From Pontibacter burrus (lineage in GTDB: Bacteria; Bacteroidota; Bacteroidia; Cytophagales; Hymenobacteraceae), in assembly GCF_010686685.1 (NCBI RefSeq), contig NZ_JAAGWD010000008.1, forward strand, positions 1 to 64,000: a stretch of 64,000 nucleotides of DNA. The letters run 5' to 3'. The notes beneath the pieces are model-generated. The model did not search any database, was not told where the DNA came from, and saw only the letters and a list, made by a program, of their open reading frames with translations. Positions within the stretch are counted from its first letter, which is position 1, and every line of letters starts with the position of its first letter. A program made the position numbers and the translations under genes. This document shows positions 44,342 to 53,954 of the stretch, one piece after another.

Positions 44342-45712
44342 ATGAAGATAAAAAAGAACAGATTGCTGCGCAGAACCCTGTTTGTTCTGCTGCCCCTGCT
44401 TGTGTTGCTGGCCTGCACCATCCGCCGCAACAACTATACGCCCTACACCGAAACTGCTTACTACAAAGAAACGATAAATACGCTGCAACAGCAGGCTCCC
44501 CTTATAACCGATGGCGATACATTACAGGTTGGCTGGGCTAAAATCGACATAACACCACCCGCTCCTTTCCCTTTTGCAGGTTATGGCAAGCGACTGGGCA
44601 TGGATTATACTGAAATACACGACCCAGCCTATGTGCGCACTTTTGCTTTGAGTAACGGCAAACAGGACGCCTATTTTATTGCGCTGGACATGCTGATTAC
44701 GCCGATGACCTTAACTGCTGCCCTGAACGATGCAAGTGCAAAAGCCGGTCTGAAGCCAGAACAACTATACCTGTCGGCTACGCACACGCACACCAGTTTT
44801 GGCGGGTGGGGCGAAAACCTGATGGGCTGGGTAATGGCCGGCAAATACAGCCAGGAGCAGGTAAACCTTACAGCCGCTAAAATTATAGAGAGCATACAAT
44901 TGGCAAAGGCCAATGCTGAAAAAGCTAAAGTTGGCTATGGGAAAGCTTTTGCAGGCCACCTGGTTGGTAACCGGCTTAACGGCCAGGAAAGTGTGCGCGA
45001 TACTACGGTTCGTTTTATAAAATTTGAGCAAGCAGATGGCGATGTGGGCGTACTGGCTACTTTCTCGGCGCATGTTACGGTACTGCCATCCAAACAAGCC
45101 ATTCTCTCGCGTGATTACCCGGGTGCGCTGATCGATGCGCTGGAGAAAGAAGTTGATTTTGCCGCCTTTTCTGCGGGTGCCGTTGCCAGCCACAGGCCCT
45201 TGTACCACCACGGCGATACCTTTATGAGTGTAGACTCGCTGGGCATACAACTGGCCCGAACGATAGTTCCGGAACTAGATGCTGTGCAGATGAGCTACAC
45301 AACACGGTTGGGTTACAGTCGCTTGCCGCTCCAGCTGCCGGATGCAGAGTTCAGAATCGGTGACAACTACCACCTGGCTCCATGGCTGTTCCATAGTTTG
45401 TTTGGCAACTACCCGGCATTTGTAAGCTCACTACAGGTAGACAACATTGTTCTGCTGGGCGCACCTGCCGACTATTCCGGTGAGTTTATGAAAGAACTGG
45501 AGCAACAGGCCACCCAACAGCATCAGCAGCTTATAGTTACAGGTTTTAACGGCGGTTATATGGGTTATCTTCTGCCTTCGCGGCATCATGGGTTAGATGC
45601 TTACGAAGCCCGCGACATGAATTTTTACGGCAAATGGGGCGGCGATTACCTCACAGCTATTTTCAGGCAAGTGATGCAGAAACACGCTGCGCCTCAGGCT
45701 CCTGCACGTTAA
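44342..45712 (+). CDS. Neutral/alkaline ceramidase N-terminal-domain lipoprotein
   Basis: 456 residues from the ATG at 44342; a TTG four codons before is in frame but less likely. A hydrophobic lipoprotein-like signal ends LLAC. The ceramidase-type features are VGWAKIDITPPAPFPFAGYG, the zinc-site SATHTHTSFGG and SAHVTVL with an acyl-substrate-like region. Length is about half of full neutral ceramidases, which have extra C-terminal domains. Hydrolysis of a ceramide-like lipid is possible since Bacteroidota make sphingolipids; not shown. Confidence 0.85.
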   Translation: MKIKKNRLLRRTLFVLLPLLVLLACTIRRNNYTPYTETAYYKETINTLQQQAPLITDGDTLQVGWAKIDITPPAPFPFAGYGKRLGMDYTEIHDPAYVRTFALSNGKQDAYFIALDMLITPMTLTAALNDASAKAGLKPEQLYLSATHTHTSFGGWGENLMGWVMAGKYSQEQVNLTAAKIIESIQLAKANAEKAKVGYGKAFAGHLVGNRLNGQESVRDTTVRFIKFEQADGDVGVLATFSAHVTVLPSKQAILSRDYPGALIDALEKEVDFAAFSAGAVASHRPLYHHGDTFMSVDSLGIQLARTIVPELDAVQMSYTTRLGYSRLPLQLPDAEFRIGDNYHLAPWLFHSLFGNYPAFVSSLQVDNIVLLGAPADYSGEFMKELEQQATQQHQQLIVTGFNGGYMGYLLPSRHHGLDAYEARDMNFYGKWGGDYLTAIFRQVMQKHAAPQAPAR

Positions 45713-45903
45713 TTCGGTTAAATTTAGAAACCTGCCCGCAACAAGTTCAATTCTATAGTTGGTCGCTTTTTTGAATAATACAATGAATCTTGTTGTATCT
45801 TAACATCAATCCAAGTACATTCTATAAATTATCCAAAACATTACGCTTTCATCCGGGTTTATAAAACAGTAACAAGTACTATTTCTGGTGCTTGTAATGT
45901 TTT

Positions 45904-46155
45904 ATGTTAGAGTACTTTATTATGGAAATCTGGATGCCTTATATCACAACAACAGTAGTTCTGGGCACCTTTATACTATACATGGCATTGCTGGCCTTTA
46001 TCCTGACATGGATATACCACGATGCTGAATTACGTGGCATAAACGGTTGGCTGATTACAGTGCTTACTTTTTTTACCGGTACTATAGCTGGTACATTTTT
46101 GTGGCTGGTCCTGAGACCGAAACTCAGGCCACAGCTTGTCAGAAACTATAGGTAA
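45904..46155 (+). CDS. Small two-helix membrane protein
   Basis: 83 residues with two hydrophobic helices (about 14-36 and 46-68) separated by the polar stretch WIYHDAELRGING, and a basic tail. The layout resembles the PLDc_N-type small membrane domain, but no conserved family is claimed. ATG at 45922 is an alternative start. AACTATAGG lies just before the stop. Confidence 0.65.
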   Translation: MLEYFIMEIWMPYITTTVVLGTFILYMALLAFILTWIYHDAELRGINGWLITVLTFFTGTIAGTFLWLVLRPKLRPQLVRNYR

Positions 46156-46173
46156 ATAGTTTTTAATATTATT

Positions 46174-46268
46174 AAACAGCCGGTTGGCAACTACATACGA
46201 GTAAAGCAAAGTTGGGTAGTGTTTGAAGTGCGAACTTTACTTGTATATCTTGTTGTCGCCGGCTGTTT
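46174..46268 (+). terminator. Long imperfect hairpin downstream of the small membrane gene
   Basis: AAACAGCCGG (46174-46183) pairs with CCGGCTGTTT (46259-46268), followed inward by CAAC/GTTG and by GAGTAAAG/CTTTACTT. The last arm runs into a T7 tract. The 75-nt interior is much longer than in a simple terminator, so it may be a terminator with extended stem or a small structured RNA. Confidence 0.55.
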
Positions 46269-46346
46269 TTTTGCTTCCTACCACTCCTCTCATAAGTAAA
46301 TAAAAATATTATAGCAGTTTAATGTTACAACATCGAGATTGACTTA

Positions 46347-46354
46347 TATATTTG
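46347..46354 (+). promoter_or_regulatory. Candidate -7 promoter element (TATATTTG)
   Basis: Fits TAnnTTTG; 68 bp before the ATG at 46423. TTGAC occurs just upstream but too close for a -33 box. Confidence 0.35.
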
Positions 46355-46422
46355 CAGCATGCTGATGTTATTTTATATTAGCAGATAAACAGCTAATTTG
46401 CAACTGATATACTATTTACAAC

Positions 46423-46986
46423 ATGAGAAGAGCATTTAATACTGTTTTAACGCTTTTAGCGGGCAGCATATTCCTGTTTTCCTGCAAAGATTGTGACGAT
46501 CCGCAGGTAACGGATGTGACCAAGGAAGATATGGCGTGGCTGGTTTACAACACCACAACCAGGGCTACGTTTGTGAATGAAAAGCAAGAGAATGTTCTTT
46601 ATAAGTTTTCTGGTGGGGCTATCCAGAACGTTCCGGGCGAAGGCTATTCTATAAACGATGAATGTATCGATAAGCTGGATGCTCAGGCATTTGCCATGCT
46701 GCAGGATACTACCAAGAAAAATCTTGGCCTGGTTACCTATATCCTGAAAAGACCAACGCAACTGGAAGTTCGTGTTGGTGTTGAAAACCGTGGCGACTGG
46801 CCAATTAATGTTGGAAACCCAACCTTCGCTAACCATGAGGTGGGCGGGTACCTGTACAACGAAGTGTACGAGGTATTACAGGACAGCACTAAGCCAAGCG
46901 ATGTAAAACGTGTGCTCTATAACCCAACGCACGGCATTCTGTACGTTGGTTTTTACAACGGCAAATTTTTAGAACTGACCCGATAG
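46423..46986 (+). CDS. Lipoprotein of unknown function
   Basis: 187 residues with lipoprotein signal (lipobox LFSC, Cys21) followed by KDCDDPQ. The body is mixed alpha/beta with several Trp/Tyr residues; no domain recognised. It has its own promoter-like box and a strong terminator, so is a single-gene unit. Confidence 0.75.
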   Translation: MRRAFNTVLTLLAGSIFLFSCKDCDDPQVTDVTKEDMAWLVYNTTTRATFVNEKQENVLYKFSGGAIQNVPGEGYSINDECIDKLDAQAFAMLQDTTKKNLGLVTYILKRPTQLEVRVGVENRGDWPINVGNPTFANHEVGGYLYNEVYEVLQDSTKPSDVKRVLYNPTHGILYVGFYNGKFLELTR

Positions 46987-46987
46987 C

Positions 46988-47019
46988 AAAAAAGGCCTGC
47001 AGTAGTGCAGGCCTTTTTT
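46988..47019. terminator. Bidirectional terminator
   Basis: 14-bp perfect stem (AAAAAAGGCCTGCA / TGCAGGCCTTTTTT), 4-nt loop, between the lipoprotein and the convergent peroxiredoxin. Its right edge touches the stop region of the peroxiredoxin gene. Confidence 0.9.
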
Positions 47020-47495
47020 TATGTCCTTACTGTAGAATTCAGCTTCTTCAGAGTGTCCAGAGCTACCTTAATGTGCTCCAGCGGCTTGGTAAGCGAGTTA
47101 AAGACATACTGTACTGTTCCGCTCTGGTCTATTACATAGGTTACCCTACCCGGTATGATCCCAAACTTTTTGGGTACGCCGTATAGTTTACGCACCTGGT
47201 TCCCTTTGTCGCTTAGTAGCACAAAAGGTAACTGATAGGTATGCTCAAAGTCCTGATGCGATTCGTCGCTGTCGCTGCTGATACCTACTACTTCGGCATT
47301 CTGCTCTTTAAATACCTCGTACTGGTCGCGGAACTCACAGGCCTGCTTGGTACAGCCTGGGGTATTGTCCTTTGGGTAAAAATACAGCACTACATTTGTC
47401 TGTTTTAGCTGCTCGTATAGACTGAAGGTGCTGCCATCGGCTCTGAACAGCTCGAAATCGGGAGCCTTATCTCCTGCTTTTATTTCCTGACTCAT
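47019..47495 (-). CDS. bcp: Thioredoxin-dependent peroxiredoxin, Bcp/PrxQ type
   Basis: 158 residues. The active-site region YFYPKDNTPGCTKQACEF contains the peroxidatic Cys48 and the resolving Cys53, five residues apart as in PrxQ/Bcp. VGISSDSDESHQDF and KFGIIPGRVTYVID complete the fold. It reduces peroxides in the cytosol with electrons from thioredoxin. Confidence 0.94.
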   Translation of the reverse strand: MSQEIKAGDKAPDFELFRADGSTFSLYEQLKQTNVVLYFYPKDNTPGCTKQACEFRDQYEVFKEQNAEVVGISSDSDESHQDFEHTYQLPFVLLSDKGNQVRKLYGVPKKFGIIPGRVTYVIDQSGTVQYVFNSLTKPLEHIKVALDTLKKLNSTVRT

Positions 47496-47618
47496 CTGCT
47501 TCTATGTTAGTGGAGTAAAGTAAACAACGTTGAACTGTCAAATGTTACAGTGTCGCTTATTTTGGATTGCTTTGTAAAGGTACAGGAATAATGGTCATAT
47601 TTGCAGCTTATGTATACT

Positions 47619-48311
47619 ATGGCACGCATCAACGTCATTATCCCGGCTTACAACGAAGAACACTCTATAGGCAAAGTAGTAGCAGCAATACCTGCCGAAC
47701 TGGTGGATGATGTGATTGTAGTAAATAATAATTCTACCGACGCAACTCCTGCAAAAGCCCTTGCTGCTGGCGCCACTGTTTTGCACGAGCCACGCCCCGG
47801 TTACGGACATGCCTGCTTAAAAGGCATTGCTCATGCCGCCGCCAAACCTGTTGAGAGCCGCCCGGATATCATCGTGTTTCTGGATGGGGACTATTCTGAT
47901 TTTCCGGAAGAATTGCCGCTGGTGGTGCAGCCTATAGTTGACGGCACAGCAGAAATGGTGATTGGCTCCAGGGTATTGGGCAAACGCGAAAGCGGATCGT
48001 TGCTACCGCAGCAGCTGTTTGGCAACTGGCTGGCTACACAATTGCTGCGCCTGCTCTACAAGGTAAACTATACCGACCTGGGACCTTTCCGGGCAATAAA
48101 ACTGGACACACTCCTTAACCTGGGCATGCAGGACAGAACGTATGGCTGGACCGTGGAGATGCAGGCCAAAGCAGCCAAAAAGAAAACTCCTTATGCCGAA
48201 GTACCCGTATCTTATCGTAAACGCATTGGCAAATCAAAAGTATCAGGCACTATAAAGGGCTCTGTAATGGCTGGCTATAAAATTATTTTCACGATATTTA
48301 GATACTTGTAG
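47619..48311 (+). CDS. GT2 glycosyltransferase, DPM1/polyprenyl-phosphate type
   Basis: 230 residues from the ATG at 47619 (MARINVIIPAYNEE); an ATG at 47610 and TTG at 47601 are also in frame. GT2 motifs: VIIPAYNEEHSIGKVV, VVNNNSTDAT, FLDGDYSDFPE (DxD) and the DLGPFRAI region. No transmembrane helices. Members move a sugar from a nucleotide donor to a lipid phosphate or small acceptor. First of three apparently co-transcribed genes. Confidence 0.88.
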   Translation: MARINVIIPAYNEEHSIGKVVAAIPAELVDDVIVVNNNSTDATPAKALAAGATVLHEPRPGYGHACLKGIAHAAAKPVESRPDIIVFLDGDYSDFPEELPLVVQPIVDGTAEMVIGSRVLGKRESGSLLPQQLFGNWLATQLLRLLYKVNYTDLGPFRAIKLDTLLNLGMQDRTYGWTVEMQAKAAKKKTPYAEVPVSYRKRIGKSKVSGTIKGSVMAGYKIIFTIFRYL

Positions 48312-48322
48312 CCGCACACGCC

Positions 48323-49786
48323 ATGACACTGGTAGCAACCCTGGTAATCGTAATCTATAGTTTCTGCCTGGCCTTTATTTTCTGCTACAGCCTGGTGCAG
48401 CTACATCTTACCTGGCTATACTTAACCCGAACCAAACAGCCCCTCAAACCAACTATAGCATTGCAGGAGTGGCCTACCGTAACAGTGCAGTTACCGGTTT
48501 ACAACGAGCGCTATGTAATTGAGCGCCTGCTTGATGCCGTAACAGCACTCGAATATCCTGCTGAAAAACTTCAGATCCAGATTCTGGACGATTCCACTGA
48601 CGATACGTCCAACCTTATAGTTGAGAAGCTTAAAGCGTTAGCTTACACAGGGATCAATATTGACCATATTCGTAGAAGTGACCGGACCGGGTTTAAGGCT
48701 GGTGCCCTGCAGCATGGTTTGCAGACAGCCACCGGAGAGTATATCGCCATTTTTGATGCTGACTTTACCCCCTTTCCTGACTTCCTGAAACAAACTATAG
48801 TTGCCTTTACACAGCCTGAGATTGGGGTGGTGCAAACGCGTTGGGGACATCTGAACAGAAATTATTCGCTACTAACCCGCTTGCAGGCCTTTGGCCTGGA
48901 TGCCCATTTTACGATAGAACAACAAGGGCGGAACAACGGAAACTACTTCATCAACTTTAACGGCACGGCAGGCGTGTGGCGCAAGACCTGTATTGTAGAT
49001 GCAGGTGGCTGGCACGCCGATACCTTAACCGAAGACCTGGACTTGAGTTACCGTGCCCAGCTCAGGGGCTGGCAGTTTGTTTACCAGCAGCACACAGAGA
49101 CACCAGCAGAGTTGCCAGCTGCCATGAGTGCCCTAAAGTCGCAGCAATACCGCTGGACCAAAGGTGCCGCCGAAACCGCCCGTAAGCACCTGAAAAACGT
49201 GCTCACTTCTTCCAAAACTATAGTTCCGAAGCTGCATGCCACTTTCCATCTGCTGAATAGCGGTGTATTTGTGTGTGTCCTCCTGACTGCGTTGCTTTCC
49301 GTACCGATCCTGTATATTAAGCAGGCTATTCCTCAATTAAGCTGGCTATATAATCTTGGAGTACTTTTAATTGGCAGCATGCTGTCTTTAACAGGGTTCT
49401 ACTGGATTGCTTCCGGTGTAAGCGGCAAACGATCCATCAAACATTTTATCCCTGATTTTCTGCTGTTCCTGAGCATGTCGATGGGGATGGCGCTGCATAC
49501 CAGTGTGGCGGTGCTGGAAGGGTATCTGGGCCGTAAAACACCATTCGTCCGCACACCAAAATATAATATTGTGCAGGCGCAGGACAGCTGGCGCAAAAAC
49601 CGTTACACGCTGCCGGGCATTGGTTTACTCAGTTGGGTTGAGGGGCTGCTGGTACTTTACTTTTTGTGGGGCATCTGGCTAGGCTGGCACTTCCAGGATT
49701 ACGGGTTGCTGCCGTTCCATAGTATGCTTGCACTGGGCTTTGGACTGGTATTTTGTTACTCCATCATACACAACCGGAAAGCATGA
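48323..49786 (+). CDS. Membrane GT2 glycosyltransferase with QxxRW motif
   Basis: 487 residues. Transmembrane helix at 5-30, cytosolic GT-A domain with ILDDSTDDT, FDADF, TEDLDLSYR and QQYRWTKG (QxxRW, about residue 272), then several helices at the C-terminus. This is the layout of processive or cellulose-synthase-like enzymes. The product could be a beta-glucan or a glycolipid; no partner subunit is seen. Follows the previous gene after 11 bp and its stop overlaps the next start. Confidence 0.9.
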   Translation: MTLVATLVIVIYSFCLAFIFCYSLVQLHLTWLYLTRTKQPLKPTIALQEWPTVTVQLPVYNERYVIERLLDAVTALEYPAEKLQIQILDDSTDDTSNLIVEKLKALAYTGINIDHIRRSDRTGFKAGALQHGLQTATGEYIAIFDADFTPFPDFLKQTIVAFTQPEIGVVQTRWGHLNRNYSLLTRLQAFGLDAHFTIEQQGRNNGNYFINFNGTAGVWRKTCIVDAGGWHADTLTEDLDLSYRAQLRGWQFVYQQHTETPAELPAAMSALKSQQYRWTKGAAETARKHLKNVLTSSKTIVPKLHATFHLLNSGVFVCVLLTALLSVPILYIKQAIPQLSWLYNLGVLLIGSMLSLTGFYWIASGVSGKRSIKHFIPDFLLFLSMSMGMALHTSVAVLEGYLGRKTPFVRTPKYNIVQAQDSWRKNRYTLPGIGLLSWVEGLLVLYFLWGIWLGWHFQDYGLLPFHSMLALGFGLVFCYSIIHNRKA

Positions 49787-51117
49787 GCGGTAACAGAAAA
49801 ACATCTGCAGGTTACGCAGTGCTGGCTGTTTCGGGATTGCTTTACGCAGCCCTGGCGTATGCAACACCACGCGAGAATTTTACGCAATTGCTTTTATTGT
49901 TTACCAGTTGCTTTGCCGGGTATGTATACGTCGTGAATGTCCGGTTCAATGTGTGGCATGGCATTGCCGCGGCAATCGTTTTCAGGCTTTTGCTGTTGGT
50001 ATCCATTCCCAAATTGTCCGACGACTATTTCCGGTTTATCTGGGACGGGCGCTTGCTTGCTGCCGGCATTAACCCTTATCTACATTTACCGGGCTATTTT
50101 GTGCAACAGGGCGCAACTATAGTTACAGGCATAACCGAATCGCTTTACCTGCAGCTCAACTCCCCCAATTACTATAGTGTGTATCCGCCTGTTTCGCAGG
50201 CAGTTTACTGGCTGGCTGCTATAGTTGCGTCCGACAGTATGCTTGGCAGTGTGGTGGTGATGCGCGTTGTTCTGTTATTGGCCGAAATAGTGAACATACT
50301 TCTGCTGCTACGCATGCTTCGCAAAATGGGCCTGCCTGATAACCATGTTCTGCTTTACGCCTTAAACCCGCTCGTGATACTGGAACTGACCGGCAACCTG
50401 CATTTTGAGGCGCTGATGCTTACGTTTATACTGCTCGGGCTTTACCAATTGTTTTACCACCGTTGGTTCTGGGCGGGCGGTGCTTTTGGGATGGCCATTG
50501 GGGTTAAGTTGTTGCCTTTGCTGTTTCTGCCGCTGGTATGGCGAAAGCTGGGCCATATGCGTTTCTTTTACTTTGTGGCGGCGCTCGGCCTTACCCTCCT
50601 AATTTGTGCATTACCACTCATTAACTCCGAAGTGATCAGCCATTTCTGGAGTAGCCTGGACCTGTATTTCCGGAAATTTGAGTTTAATGCCAGCATCTAC
50701 TATTTACTGCGCTGGCTTGGCATTGAATTGACAGGTTACAACCAGATCGCCGTGATCGGGCCCATGCTTTCGGCAGTAACCTTTGTGGCCGTTTGCTGGC
50801 TTGCTCTAGTTAAAAGTCTGGGCTCCGTCAAACGCCTGATCGGTTACATGGCCGTGTGCCTCTCTATTTACCTGCTGCTGGCTACAACTGTGCATCCTTG
50901 GTACATCACAACGCTGGTGGCGCTTACTGCCATGAGCCATGCCCGCTTTGCTATGCTGTGGTCTGGTATGGCCATTCTCAGTTATGCAGCTTACCGCACC
51001 GCTACCTACTCAGAAGACACAGCGCTTCTGATACTGGAATATACGCTGGTGCTGCTGTGGCTGCTGGTAGAACTATACCTATATCGCCGGCGCCGACAGC
51101 ATGCCAATTTAAAGTAG
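49783..51117 (+). CDS. GT87-like (DUF2029) membrane glycosyltransferase
   Basis: 445 residues from the ATG at 49783, which overlaps the preceding stop in ATGA, a classic sign of translational coupling. About ten hydrophobic helices; conserved WDGRLLAAGINPY and YYSVYPPVSQ segments are typical of polyprenol-phosphate-mannose-dependent membrane mannosyltransferases. The DPM1-like enzyme encoded first in the operon could make its donor lipid. Ends 1 bp from a convergent gene without a terminator between. Confidence 0.85.
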   Translation: MSGNRKTSAGYAVLAVSGLLYAALAYATPRENFTQLLLLFTSCFAGYVYVVNVRFNVWHGIAAAIVFRLLLLVSIPKLSDDYFRFIWDGRLLAAGINPYLHLPGYFVQQGATIVTGITESLYLQLNSPNYYSVYPPVSQAVYWLAAIVASDSMLGSVVVMRVVLLLAEIVNILLLLRMLRKMGLPDNHVLLYALNPLVILELTGNLHFEALMLTFILLGLYQLFYHRWFWAGGAFGMAIGVKLLPLLFLPLVWRKLGHMRFFYFVAALGLTLLICALPLINSEVISHFWSSLDLYFRKFEFNASIYYLLRWLGIELTGYNQIAVIGPMLSAVTFVAVCWLALVKSLGSVKRLIGYMAVCLSIYLLLATTVHPWYITTLVALTAMSHARFAMLWSGMAILSYAAYRTATYSEDTALLILEYTLVLLWLLVELYLYRRRRQHANLK

Positions 51118-51118
51118 C

Positions 51119-51805
51119 CTACTCCTCCCCGATCTCTTTCAGTGGTGCAGATAGGAAATCATTAAACGGTTTCAGGTCTTTAAAGCCCTGCAGTAACACA
51201 TCCATAAAATTATTGCTGAGCACTATTTTATCTGGTAGCGGCATGGTAGCATTCCAGCTTTTAAAGCGTAGGTACTCTATGGCCGGGTTATCCTTGTCGT
51301 AGCCTTTCGGTGTGGTTTTAAGCTGCTCTCCTTCTATGTTGCCGTATTTCTTTTTAAAATCAGGCGCTTCTACAATCCGCTTGAATTCATCTAAACTATA
51401 GTCAATCTCCTGTCGAACGGCTTTCAGGTAACCTGCAGGCGGCATCCAGAGCCCGCCTGCCAGAAACGAGTTGTTATTGCCGGCCAGATGCAGGTAATAC
51501 CCCGGTAGTATCGATTTGCGTCCGCCTTCGGCTACGTAGGCACCGAAGTGGTCTTTGTAAGGCCGTTTGTCGTTAGAGAAGCGTACATCGCGGTAGATTC
51601 GGAACACCAGGTCCTTACCCTTCTGTCCGATAGCAGCTGGCTCAAAAGTGACCATGTGCTCCAGCATTTCGTCCAGGAAAGCAAGGTAGTTTTTGCGGGC
51701 AGCTTCGTAGCGCGGTTTATTCTGTGCAAACCACTCGCGGTTATTATTCTTGCTCAGCTCATTCAGAAATTGTAAAGTAGTCTTATCTATAGTTGTTGCC
51801 ATCAT
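51119..51805 (-). CDS. DUF2461 family protein
   Basis: 228 residues. The family is recognised by NREWFAQNKPRYEAA, DVRFSNDKRPYKDHFGAY, LPGYYLHLAG and GLWMPPA. Soluble, no signal. Function is unknown throughout the family. Start ATG at 51805 or the next codon (both Met). Confidence 0.9.
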   Translation of the reverse strand: MMATTIDKTTLQFLNELSKNNNREWFAQNKPRYEAARKNYLAFLDEMLEHMVTFEPAAIGQKGKDLVFRIYRDVRFSNDKRPYKDHFGAYVAEGGRKSILPGYYLHLAGNNNSFLAGGLWMPPAGYLKAVRQEIDYSLDEFKRIVEAPDFKKKYGNIEGEQLKTTPKGYDKDNPAIEYLRFKSWNATMPLPDKIVLSNNFMDVLLQGFKDLKPFNDFLSAPLKEIGEE

Positions 51806-51812
51806 TTAATTG

Positions 51813-52694
51813 TTAATCACCCTGCCAATAGGCGTAGCGGCTTATCTTTTTTAGTTCGAGTTTACGGCCATCCCAGGTTTGCAGGCGAATCAGTTTATTC
51901 GGATACGCTGTAGAAAACCAATAGGAATTAAATTTGTTGGGTGCCAGCTGCACATTTACCTGCCAGGCTTTTTCTTCCTCGTCTGTTATATTCCCAGTAG
52001 TTGTAATGTTTACTTGAATAGTGGCCTTATATATAGTTGGTTCCTTTGCTTTGTTTGTCTGCTGCGTTTCGGCTATGTCAGCATTAAATATTAGCCCATC
52101 CTGGAACTGCAGCGCCCGCAAACTATAAGGCAGTTGGTCTTCAAAAAGCAGATTCTTTGATAGATCGCGTTTGCCTTCACCTTCTCCGTCGAAATACGAA
52201 TTATAGTACAAGCTATAGTTATCGCCCTTATCTGTTACAGACTTAAAGGTATTGCCGCACCACTCCTGCGACGAGGTGGTGAGTTTGTGCAACTGCCAGG
52301 GCTTTCCCCGGTGCATGAACAAAGAAGTAAGGTAATGATAGGGATAATTATCAGTAGGGATACGGCAAAACTCGTTCACTTTCATCACCGGAAAAAGATT
52401 ATCCCGGCTATAGTCGTCGGTTTTAACGTTGTATTCGCGGTTAAAGTCCTCTTTCACTGTGATCATCGTAAACTCAAACGAACGCTTTTTACCATATACA
52501 ACCCGCTCTGCGTCGTAAAGCGCTACTTCTGCTAACCCATCGTCCCATAGTTTATCCATCGCCCAATCCGGGTTAAAATGTTCTTTTATGGCTTCATAAC
52601 CTTCAGACTCAGCTGCGCTCTGCTCCTGTGCGGATTCAGAACAGGCTGTAAAACATAAAAGGAGGGATAGAAAATAAAGTTTGCGAAGGTGCAT
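51813..52694 (-). CDS. Lipoprotein of unknown function
   Basis: 293 residues with lipobox FTAC (Cys18). The mature protein carries an SESAQEQSAAESEG spacer, then an alpha/beta body with WCGNTFKSVTDKGDNY and LQTWDGRKLELKKISRYAYW. No domain recognised. Seven bp upstream of the DUF2461 start on the same strand, so likely co-transcribed. Confidence 0.75.
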   Translation of the reverse strand: MHLRKLYFLSLLLCFTACSESAQEQSAAESEGYEAIKEHFNPDWAMDKLWDDGLAEVALYDAERVVYGKKRSFEFTMITVKEDFNREYNVKTDDYSRDNLFPVMKVNEFCRIPTDNYPYHYLTSLFMHRGKPWQLHKLTTSSQEWCGNTFKSVTDKGDNYSLYYNSYFDGEGEGKRDLSKNLLFEDQLPYSLRALQFQDGLIFNADIAETQQTNKAKEPTIYKATIQVNITTTGNITDEEEKAWQVNVQLAPNKFNSYWFSTAYPNKLIRLQTWDGRKLELKKISRYAYWQGD

Positions 52695-52817
52695 GTTATG
52701 AAAGTAAAATAAGTTGCTATGCGCTATAGTTACACCAAATTAAAGCTTTTAGGTTAAAACCATACAACAGCAGGTTTACTACGTACAGAAAAATACGGAT
52801 ACTTTTACACTTTTGTC

Positions 52818-53954
52818 ATGATTTACCGTTGGCTGGTTGTGCTCCTGTTGTTGCTTCCGGCAAAGCTATTGGCACAGTTGCCCGAGCCGGGTTGGCTACA
52901 AAACGAGCGGCAGGCACAGCTCATGCAGCAGGCTATTGAACTATACAGTTGCATTGCCGATGTAAATCAGTGGTACACCCTGCCAACCGACCTGCAATTA
53001 AGCCCCGGCGACACCAACCAACATGTACCTAAACTGCAACACAACCTACTGCTAACCAAAGACCTGCAACCAGATCACGCGCTACCTACCACCATTTACG
53101 ATACGCTTATAGTTAGTGCAACTATGAAGTTTCAGCAGCGCCATGGCCTGAAGCCCAGCGGATTAATCGGACCTAAAACGATAGCTGAGCTTAACGTACC
53201 ACCTGCCCGACGCCTGCAGTTACTCCGGGATAACCTGCAACGCTGGATAACTACGATGTCCTGTACGCCAAAACCAGCTATAGTTATCAATATTCCGGCT
53301 TTTGAACTATATGTGGCAGATAGCAGCGAAGTATTGCTGCAAATGAAAGTGATCACAGGCAAACGGAAAACACCAACTTACCAGAATAAGACAGTACTCC
53401 AATCCATAGTCGTGAACCCGACCTGGAACCTGCCCCGCTCTATAGCTGTGAACGAGATCGTACCCATTCTGCGCCGTAACCCGAATTACCTGTACAAACG
53501 CAACATGCGTGTATACCTCGATGGCAGGCAGATTAACCCCTGGCGCGTGAACTGGAAAGAAGTGAACAGCAGCAACTATAGTTACCAGATAACCCAGCTA
53601 CCCGGCCGGCAAAATGAGCTGGGCGGACTGAAATTTCTGTACGACAGCAAGGCCGACCAGTATATGCACGATACACCTAAGAAAGAGCTATTTAACTACT
53701 TTCCACGCGATTTCAGTCATGGGTGTATCCGGCTGGAGAAGCCTTATGAACTGGCCATGTACCTGTTGCAGCATCATAATAAAAATTCAGAAGCGAAAGC
53801 AAAAGAATTGCTTAGCACCTGGAAGCCCAACAACTACTTGCTCGTAAAAAAGACCATGCCTTTGTACATTATTTACCAAACCGCTTGGGTTGACCAATAT
53901 GGGCTGGTGCAGTTCCGTGAAGATGTATATGGTTATGAAAAGCTGAATCTATAG
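52818..53954 (+). CDS. L,D-transpeptidase (YkuD family)
   Basis: 378 residues with a signal peptide (about 1-20, AKLLAQ). A peptidoglycan-binding-like region with MKFQQRHGLKPSGLIGPKT precedes the YkuD domain, which has the catalytic motif SHGCIRL (Cys303) and VVNPTWNLP. Such enzymes form 3-3 cross-links or attach proteins to peptidoglycan. The frame ends AAT-CTA-TAG; TAG is part of CTATAGTTA, which also contains the stop of the convergent gene. Confidence 0.93.
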   Translation: MIYRWLVVLLLLLPAKLLAQLPEPGWLQNERQAQLMQQAIELYSCIADVNQWYTLPTDLQLSPGDTNQHVPKLQHNLLLTKDLQPDHALPTTIYDTLIVSATMKFQQRHGLKPSGLIGPKTIAELNVPPARRLQLLRDNLQRWITTMSCTPKPAIVINIPAFELYVADSSEVLLQMKVITGKRKTPTYQNKTVLQSIVVNPTWNLPRSIAVNEIVPILRRNPNYLYKRNMRVYLDGRQINPWRVNWKEVNSSNYSYQITQLPGRQNELGGLKFLYDSKADQYMHDTPKKELFNYFPRDFSHGCIRLEKPYELAMYLLQHHNKNSEAKAKELLSTWKPNNYLLVKKTMPLYIIYQTAWVDQYGLVQFREDVYGYEKLNL

